Shown here piece by piece: positions 57,060 through 64,000 of a stretch of DNA of 64,000 nt. The notes below the pieces were generated by a model. The model had not been told where the DNA came from and did not search any database. It saw nothing but the letters and a program-made list of their open reading frames with translations. Source of the DNA: Hormiphora californensis. Its lineage: Eukaryota > Ctenophora > Tentaculata > Cydippida > Pleurobrachiidae. Location of the stretch: contig CM035359.1 in the NCBI GenBank assembly GCA_020137815.1, positions 5,233,856-5,297,855 of the forward strand, written 5' to 3'. The translations under genes were made by a program, and so were the position numbers. Position 1 is the first letter of the stretch. Every line of letters starts with the position of its first letter.

Positions 57060-57765
57060 TGGTGGTGAAATAGGACGGATGGTGGAGGATAGGAGTGATG
57101 GTAGTGTCTAGGACAGCTGATAGAGGATAGGAACAGGATGATGGAGGATAGGATGGATGGTGGAGGATAGGAAGGATGGTGGGGGATTGGACGGATGGTG
57201 GGGGATTGGACGGATGATGGAGGATGGGAGAGATGGTGGAGGATAGGACGGGTGGTGGAAAGTTTGACGAAAGATGGAGGATAGGACGGATGGTCGAGGA
57301 TAGGACGAATGGTGAAAGGATGCGACAGATGGTGGTGGAGGATATTCCAGATCATGGTGGATGATAGGACGGATGGTGGAGGATAGGACGGATGGTGGAG
57401 GATGGGACGGATGGTGGAGGATAGGACGGATGGTGAAGGATAGGACGGATGGTGGAGGATAGGACGGATGGTGGAGGAAAGGACGAAAGGTGGAGACTGG
57501 GACAGATGGTGGAGGATAGGACGAATGGTGGAGGATAGGACGAATGGTTGAGGATAGGACGGATGGTGAAGGATAGGATGGATAGGATGGTGGAGGATAG
57601 AGCATATAGCATATGGTGGAGGATAGGACGAAAGGTGGAGGATAGGACGGATGGTGGAGGAAAGGACGGATGGTGGAGGATAGGACAGATGGTGGAGGAT
57701 AGGACGAAAAGTGGAGGATAGGATGGATGGTGGAGGATATGATGAGTGGTTGAGGATAGAATCTA
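57060..57765. repeat. 19-bp minisatellite GGATGGTGGAGGATAGGAC
   Basis: About 35 units of 19 bp with variants. Pro/Ser/His-rich minus-strand frames through it (up to 199 residues) are translations of the repeat. Confidence 0.95.
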
Positions 57766-57870
57766 TGAAAGGATTCAGAGGTCAGGATTCAGGAGGTCAG
57801 AGGAAATCGAAAGATCATTCAGGTTACGATCATACTAGGTATTGTATGTATGATATCATAGGAACGGAAG

Positions 57871-58616
57871 TTAGCCATAGGCAATGTTGAACAGGTGAGT
57901 CTTCAGTGATTTCTTGAATGTTGCTACAGACTCTGATTTCCTGATTAATTTTGGAAGTCTGTTCCAGAGTTTAGGTGCAGCAATGCTAAATGCTTTCTCA
58001 GTAACCTTGTACTTGCAGTGGTACTCCTCTAATCTTGTGTCATCGTCATCTACTCTGAGTTTCTTGGACTTCGCCTGCCTCTTCTGGATCATCTCAGTGA
58101 TGTAGCATGGAGATTTACCATTAAGTGCATTGTATACCATTAGGCACATTTTGTACTTGATGCGTTGGTTGATTGGAAGGAAGTGGGATTTCTTTCTCAA
58201 TTCGGTTACACCTCTTCTGCTGCGCTGACCGTATATAAATCGTGTGGCCGCGTTTTGGAGTACTTGGAGACGTTTTATATCGGATTCCTTCGAACCAAGG
58301 AGTAGGGCATTACAGTAATCGATCCTGGAGTGTATCAGGGTGTTGACAAGAAGAGTCTTCTGGTTCTTGTTTAGCTTACTAGCTATCCTCCACATGTTTA
58401 CCAACTGTAGATTGCCCATCTGGACTATCCGTGTTACATGCTTGGTCATGTTTAGCTCTTTATCAAATATTACTCCCAGGTTCTTGGCTACTTCAGTTAC
58501 AACTGTATCCTCATCTTCTGTTATGGCGACTGTATCAGGAGCTTCCGATTTATCCCATTTGTTTAATATGGTAAACCTCAACCCAACCCAATCGACAACC
58601 GGCCTAACAGAGGTCA
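57871..58616 (-). mobile_element. LINE fragment, reverse transcriptase C-terminal part
   Basis: Minus frame of about 245 residues: VAKNLGVIFDKELNMTKHV, RIDYCNALLLGSKESD, LQNAATRFIYGQRSRR, INQRIKYKMCLMVYNAL, and APKLWNRLPKLIRKSES. These are the thumb and C-terminal motifs of CR1/L2-type LINEs. The catalytic part is missing; the 5' break meets a GA microsatellite at 58637. It is truncated and dead. Confidence 0.85.
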
Positions 58617-58636
58617 GGGACATACAAAAGATAGAG

Positions 58637-58643
58637 AGGGAGG

Positions 58644-58711
<68 letters not shown>

Positions 58712-58762
58712 GAGAGACAGAGAGAGAGACAGAGAGAGAGAGACAGAGAGAGACAGAGAGAG
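58637..58762. repeat. GA/GACA microsatellite
   Basis: GA run grading into GAGACAGAGA units, at the truncated end of the LINE fragment. Frames on both strands here are repeat translations. The GGTCGAGCACGA cluster follows to 58830. Confidence 0.9.
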
Positions 58763-58998
58763 GTCATTGGTCAAGCACGAGATCAAGCACGAGGTCGAGC
58801 ACGAGGTCGAGCACAAGGTCAGCACAAGGTCTGGACACGGTCGTGGAGAAGGTCTGCGATGAAATGAACAGATTCCAGACATTTTAATCTATTTCTCAAA
58901 CTCGCGCGGCTCATCAATGTGACTTACCTGATTTTGATTTGCGCGTGACTGTGCACTACCTGTGTTCTCGACCTGTGCACTACCTGAACATTTCCGAG

Positions 58999-59224
58999 TA
59001 AAGTCGGATTTTTTGAAACTGTCACCCCCCTGGGTATTTTCAAATTTCGTAAATGACCATAAATCCGGTTCCTGACGAGATAGAGACTTGAAATTTGGAG
59101 GTTACGAAGATCTTGCTAAGTTCTTCCGAACCTCCAAATTTCAAGTCTCTATCTTATCAGGAACCGGAGATATGGCAAATTTTGTTATTTGAGGGGGGTG
59201 ACAGTTTCAAAAAATCCGACTTTA
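58999..59224. mobile_element. MITE, GTCGGATTTTTTGAA family, copy 3
   Basis: TAAAGTCGGATTTTTTGAAA at the left and its complement at the right. The interior is itself palindromic around CCTCCAAATTTCAAGTCTCT. Copy 4 at 59927-60151 is nearly identical in opposite orientation. Confidence 0.9.
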
Positions 59225-59821
59225 TGCTCATGACTTGAACATTTCCGAGGGGCCTCATTCAAATTTAAAATTTAACACTGCTATGCGCGCATAATTTCTA
59301 TTTGTGCGCGCAGTGTTAAATTTTAGATTTCGCGCGCCACGTTTTGGGTGGTGCAGCACCGTTATTTTTTACGGCGAAAAAAATAAAAAGTTCTTATCTT
59401 GGAAGATTTTCTGACAAAATAATCACACCTGAACAGCGCTACCTTATAAACTTCATAAACTTCATAAATAACTTCAATGAAAAACACAAGGTGTCAGTGT
59501 CCTTTAACACATCCCCCTCTCGGCTCTCACTTCCAGCACCCAATCCAGGATTGAATTAGTGTTCTGAGTAGGATACCCAGTCACGGGCGGACAGTCCGGG
59601 AACTGGTCGAGCCATCGTCCCAGCAGAATCTTGAACTGATCCAGGTCATCTGCTGTGTTAACCTTCTTAGGCAATGTATTCCATAGCCTCGCAGCTTTAA
59701 CAGCGAAGGAGTCGAAGAACTTAGTTTTTACTGTCCCTCTGGCACCGCTGAATAGAGATGGTACTTCAGCTTTAACTCCTGTCCTATCATTCATGTAGAA
59801 TCGTGTGTTGGTACTGTTGGG

Positions 59822-60996
59822 TGTGGTGGGAGAAATGGCTCACCCTAGAACAATTGCAAAAATGCATAATAACCTGTAAATCACTTGTAATTCGAAGTTC
59901 AAACTAGTTTTGAAACAGTTTTGAAATAAAGTCGGATTTTTTGAAACTGTCACCCCCCTGAAATAACAAATTTGCCATATCTCCGGTTCCTGATAAGATA
60001 GAGACTTGAAATTTGGAGGTTCGGAAGAACTTAGCAAGATCTTCGTAACCTCCAAATTTCAAGTCTCTATCTCGTCAGGAACCGGATTTATGGTCATTTA
60101 CGAAATTTGAAAATACCCAGGGGGGTGACAGTTTCAAAAAATCCGACTTTAGTTTTGAAATTTTTTTAGAAAAATTTTAGTTTTGAATTAGCTTTTGAAA
60201 TAGCTTTTGAATAGCTTTTGAAATAGCTTTTGAAATAGCTTTTGAAATAGCTTTTGAAATAGCTTTTGTCTTTTGAAATAGCTTTGGACGGGTGGTAGAA
60301 ACGGCTCATGTGGCTCATCTGGCAGCTGCACGATCGTTATGAACACAAGGACATTCATATAAAAGCGAAAACCAATGTACCCGACTAATTTTAATACGCC
60401 GAATCACGTGAGCAACTCTGGCAAGCGCTCAGATGTGAAGAAAGTGCCCTAATTTAGCATAATTGGGTGTAATTGACCGGACTTACAACTTTTCTCCTGA
60501 AAACGCTATAAGTTAATGTGAGGGCACTTTTCCGACTAACTTTGATACGCTGAATCGCGTAAGCAACTTTTCCAAGCCCTAAGAGGCGGGGAAATTGCCC
60601 TAATTGAGTCTGATTAGGTCTAATTGACCATAATTGCTCAATTAGGACACTTTCTTCACCTCTGAGGGCTTGGAAAAGTTGTTTACGTGATTCAGCGTAT
60701 CAAAATTAGTCGGGTACACTGGTTTTCGCTTTTATATGAATGTCCTTGTGTTCATAATGATCGTGCAGCTGCCAGATGAGCCACATGAGCCGTTTCTACC
60801 ACCCGTCCAAAGCTATTTCAAAAGCTATTTCAAAAGCTATTTCAAAAGCTATTTCAAAAGCTATTTCAAAACTAAAATTTTTCTAAAAAAATTTCAAAAC
60901 TATTTCAAAACTAGTTTGAACTTCGAATTACAAGTGATTTACAGGTTATTATGCATTTTTGCAATTGTTCTAGGGTGAGCCATTTCTCCCACCACA
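59822..60996. mobile_element. Palindromic MITE inserted in LINE
   Basis: GTTGGG flanks both ends (59816-59821 and 60997-61002). TGTGGTGGGAGAAATGGCTC and its complement are the termini. Arms of more than 500 bp contain (AGCTATTTCAAA)n repeats of about 12 bp. The left arm additionally carries the MITE at 59927-60151. No coding capacity. Confidence 0.9.
59927..60151. mobile_element. MITE, GTCGGATTTTTTGAA family, copy 4
   Basis: Ends as in copy 3, TA at the edges (59927-59928 and 60150-60151). It is nested in the left arm of the palindromic MITE only, so it arrived after that palindrome formed. Confidence 0.9.
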
Positions 60997-61215
60997 GTTG
61001 GGTGCAACTTCGTTATACATTTTCCACATGTGAATGATGGTGTATCTCTCTCTTCTTCGTTGCAGAGACATAAGGTTCAGCTTTTTCAGGCGGTCCCAAT
61101 AGCTGTACTGCTTCATATTATCGACCCGACGTGTAAATTTTCTTTGCACGCTTTCCAGTGACTGAATGTCAGAAATTTTTCTGGGGTTCCATAGGGGTCC
61201 CTAAAAAAGTTCAGT

Positions 61216-61365
61216 ATTTACACAGCGTTTACACCAGTTAAGCCATTTCAGTTTTTCCCACGGTAGCGTGGGAAAAAAATTTTGAAATCTGCGCTGTGAT
61301 TGGCTTAAATTTTCCATCGTCAGAAATTTCAGCCAATCACAGCGCTCTGGTGTAAACGCTGTGTG
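61216..61365. mobile_element. Short MITE, ACACAGCGTTTACACCAG termini
   Basis: ACACAGCGTTTACACCAG and CTGGTGTAAACGCTGTGT are inverted; the inner pair CTGTGATTGGCT / AGCCAATCACAG completes a hairpin. It sits between two LINE fragments that face each other. Confidence 0.85.
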
Positions 61366-61374
61366 TGAAGATCT

Positions 61375-61921
61375 CTGACATCCAGGACGTTTACGCAATC
61401 CAGCGGAAGTTCACCAAACGGATCAAGGGAATGACTGAATGTAACTACTAGGAGTGTTTGAAAAAGCTGAATATTACTTCCCTTCAACGCCGCCGATAAC
61501 GTTACAGCATCATAGTGATGTGGAAGATGGCAAACGGCAACGCACCCAACAACATCGGCATCAGCTTTTATAACAACAACCCCCTCGGGGGAAAAGCGGA
61601 GGTCCCAACATGTCCCACAAACACACAGAAGTCAGTCGCGACGAAGTATCACAACTCGTTTATCTGTAGAGCGACTCGACTATAGAACACACTACCCAGG
61701 GTCCAGGGAAGTGAACTTAGCGGAAGACCTACCGTCGTTCAAGGTACTACTAGGGGAATGGATGAAGAGATTTCCGGATCGCCCACCGGTTCTCGGATAC
61801 CCAAAACAAAACAACAATTCAATCTTGGACTGGATACGGATCGTTTCCAGGGAGGGGGAGGCTCTGTGAGGAACTGACACCTGTGTAGTTTGTACACGAA
61901 GAAGATTACAAGATTACAAGA
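61375..61921 (+). pseudogene. LINE 3' fragment on the plus strand, with stops
   Basis: Reading frame: DIQDVYAIQRKFTKRIKGM, in-frame TAG and TAA, then RYSIIVMWKMANGNAPN, LPSFKVLLGEWMKRFPDRPP, LGYPKQNNNSILDWIRIV and a stop. It is homologous to the fragment at 59504-61196 but in the opposite orientation. The tail (GATTACAA)n at about 61908 marks the 3' end. Confidence 0.85.
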
Positions 61922-61924
61922 TCA

Positions 61925-62325
61925 CGGCCAGCGTTAAAATCTAGATGTTTCGTGAGTGCTAACAAACGGTTTTTTAGGGTTTATCAGTTGCAGTTATCTG
62001 GTAGGAAATGTCAAGCCACAACCCCAACCCAAACCCAAACTCCAGCCCTAACCCTAACCCCACTTTAGCCCTAACCCTAAAAACCGGTAGTGCTGACACT
62101 CCAAACACCCAGATTTTAACGCTGGGAAGCACTTGCGGTTTTTTAGGGTTAGGGCTAAAGTAGGGTTAGGGTTGAGGTTTGAGTTGGGGTTAGGCCTTGA
62201 CATTTCCCACCAGATAAACTTTGGATTAGCCAAAACGGTTGAGTGGTTTGGCGTTAGAGCCATTTTATTGCAGGGTGCTTTTTTGGCAGTAAGAACCTGT
62301 AAACAGGCCATCAACCATTCAGATC
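61925..62325. repeat. Repeat with telomere-like motifs, inverted pair
   Basis: A CCCTAACCCTAACCCC-bearing arm (61960-62125) is followed by a TTAGGGTTAGGGC-bearing arm in opposite orientation (62135-62325). Shared flanks (AACACCCAGATTTTAACGCT, GGTTGAGTGGTTTGG) tie both to 46563-46915. This is a foldback element, not a telomere. Confidence 0.8.
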
Positions 62326-62916
62326 GTAATATTACATATAACAGCGCCCGTTTAATTCGCTCAAATTTGTCATGTGGTTGCGTGGCTATAGCCGTTTGAA
62401 ATAGTTTGGTAAGGCCTTGTATTGCTCATACTCTCGGAGGTGATTCGAGACATACCCATGCGGTTTGCATTCGGAGTTTTGACATTATAATATAGTATGG
62501 TGGCGTTGGGAGGTATGGTGAGGTGGCGTTGGGAGGTATAGGTTGGAGAAATAAAAGAGGACAAAGTTATTTGCAAAGCTCAAACTTAAAAGTAAAACTA
62601 ATACCACCATGATTCATACTACACCATAACAACAAATTGATTGTCTTCCATTCTAAAGAACGTTAGTATTGTCGACCACTAGCTCTTGGAGTACCCTTTT
62701 AGCCACCTGTTGAACAGTCTATATTATACCAGCTGATAGATGAGCTAGAAGACGCTACAGCGTGATCGACATTTTGTGTTCATGTCGCAATTGCTCGCAG
62801 AATTATAACACTTCTTGTAACCATACATATCAGATCCCTCCGTATAACACCACGCTGCACCCCAATCGCTGAAATGTTATTTTAGATTAAAGAAACTTGA
62901 CATTAACAATTCAGTT
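62326..62916. other. No recognised feature
   Basis: Contains a short duplication (GGTGGCGTTGGGAGGTAT twice near 62500). No supported gene. Confidence 0.4.
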
Positions 62917-63727
62917 GGGGGGGGGGGGGACAGGTAAATCACCTCTTTTTTTCGATTTTGTTAATTAACGTTAATTAACAAAATTAACAAAATTAACAAA
63001 TGCTGAAATATTGATGTTATCGGCTGATAATACGACTTCAACTGGTTTAATTTTATAGTTTAATGACTTATCTAACATTTTTATACCCATGCAAGGCCTC
63101 CTCCGATAACCAAAGTCCGATATGTAAGTTTTTTTGGCTCAAAATCGATGAAAACTCAAAAATATTTCAATTTCGCGTGTAAAATGTCACTTTTATTTAA
63201 TTTTTTTCATTGATAATCGATTCTTCAGACGAAAGAAAGTGATGTACAACGTTTCTGTTTAGAAAAGATGAAAAAAAAAATCCAAAATCACTTTTTTGGT
63301 CATAGATTAAAAATTTCCTTCACTACAAATCCTTGTATTTTTTTAGAAAAAATTATTTTGGGATATTTTTCAATTGAAGGTAAATTAATGAGTCTTATTA
63401 AGTTTTTTAAGGTTGGAAAGTATGGATTGAGGTCGTTTGACCTCAATGGCGGTTTAATTTGGCTATTTTTTATTAGAATTTGCAAAATGGAACAAATCGC
63501 TGTGGGAAGGCTGTAGTAGACGCCTTAGAGGTATGTAAATCATGTAAAAGGAACAAATTTGCTCGCAGAACAACATGCAGCAAGTGCTCAATACCAAAAA
63601 CATGTGCTAAAGGGACTTTAGATGGCATAAATGGCATTTGTTAATGTTTGTTAACTTTTGTTAATTAATCACCTGTTTTTTCGATGTTAATATTAACAAA
63701 GTTAACAAAATTAACATGTCCCCCCCC
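62917..63727. mobile_element. G-capped foldback element with TTAACAAAA arms
   Basis: ATTCAGTT flanks both ends (62909-62916 and 63728-63735). A G-run then ACAGGTAAATCACCT forms the left end; ACATGT plus a C-run forms the right. Arms are tandem 9-bp AATTAACAA units. The interior shows no transposase; the 82-codon frame at 63268 is AT-rich and unsupported. Confidence 0.85.
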
Positions 63728-64000
63728 ATTCAGTTTCATAACACCAGGCATCTTCAAAAGGGCTAACAAGAATATTAATTCCACTATGTATCCATAGTGC
63801 CGTGTTTCCCATACCAAATTCAAAGGTACATGGGAACTGACCAGTTTGATTAGCTAATGAGTAATGAGACACACTGACACCTGAGACAGCTTTACACCAA
63901 CAGATATACTGTAATTAACAGCTCGCTGTGTTATCTCACAAGCACCTTTACATACATACTGCTCTTATAAACTGGGAAGTGAAGGGTGTTTTTCCACTTG

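Larger units (their letters stand above)
59504..61196 (-). mobile_element. LINE 3' fragment split by a MITE
   Basis: The two halves, 61003-61196 and 59504-59816, read through in order on the minus strand: IQSLESVQRKFTRRVDNMKQ, LKKLNLMSLQRRRERYTIIH, WKMYNEVAPN, then after the insertion NDRTGVKAEV, AVKAARLWNTLPKKVN, FKILLGRWLDQFPDCPP and NSILDWVLEV. This is a CR1/L2-type C-terminus. The element at 59822-60996 separates them with a 6-bp duplication. Confidence 0.85.

Noticed and set aside
56756-57612. Pro/Ser/His-rich minus-strand frames up to 199 residues
   Set aside because: They read a 19-bp minisatellite; the residues follow the repeat period.

Overview
The window looks like nuclear DNA of an early-branching animal, most plausibly a sponge. 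This rests on introns with GT-AG borders, a divergent SIX homeobox gene, a 7TM receptor, tandem C2H2 zinc-finger exons, CR1/L2-type LINE fragments and a very dense load of palindromic non-autonomous DNA transposons. No ribosomal, mitochondrial or bacterial marker is present, so the species assignment is an inference.

Layout. 1-11.4 kb is gene-free and made of foldback elements and microsatellites. 11.4-15.8 kb (+) holds a seven-exon 7TM receptor-like gene with a TATA box and a poly(A) signal; one exon carries an apparent 1-nt lesion. 16.5-18.3 kb is a 1.55-kb palindrome followed by a GA tract. 18.9-20.0 kb (-) holds the last three exons of a strongly divergent SIX-type homeobox gene.

22.0-46.2 kb (-) is the centre of interest. 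It reads as one large transcription-factor locus. Shared 5' exons (46.2, 44.0, 43.8 and 43.6 kb, possibly 42.1 kb) encode an acidic, Pro/Thr/Asn-rich, SUMO-motif-bearing N-terminal half without a recognisable DNA-binding domain. They are followed by more than 20 candidate alternative terminal exons, each with its own splice acceptor and its own stop codon. Three encode helix-turn-helix-like domains, nineteen encode zinc-finger domains (almost all finger pairs) and one is a basic non-finger tail. All zinc-finger exons can be entered in the same splice phase. The architecture recalls the insect lola and mod(mdg4) loci, but the N-terminal part shows no BTB domain and the first fingers are often of a shortened type.

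46.5-64 kb has no convincing gene. It holds three LINE fragments (a fourth lies in the first intron of the transcription-factor locus), a (CCATCT)n tract invaded by a 4.2-kb foldback element with a GATC-rich satellite core, a 19-bp minisatellite, telomere-like repeats and nested MITEs. Five elements across the window share an unusual design: G-run termini, 6-9 bp target duplications, and arms built of tandem units of about 10 bp whose sequence differs in each element.

All exon models were derived by eye from splice signals and reading frame. None has been tested against transcripts.
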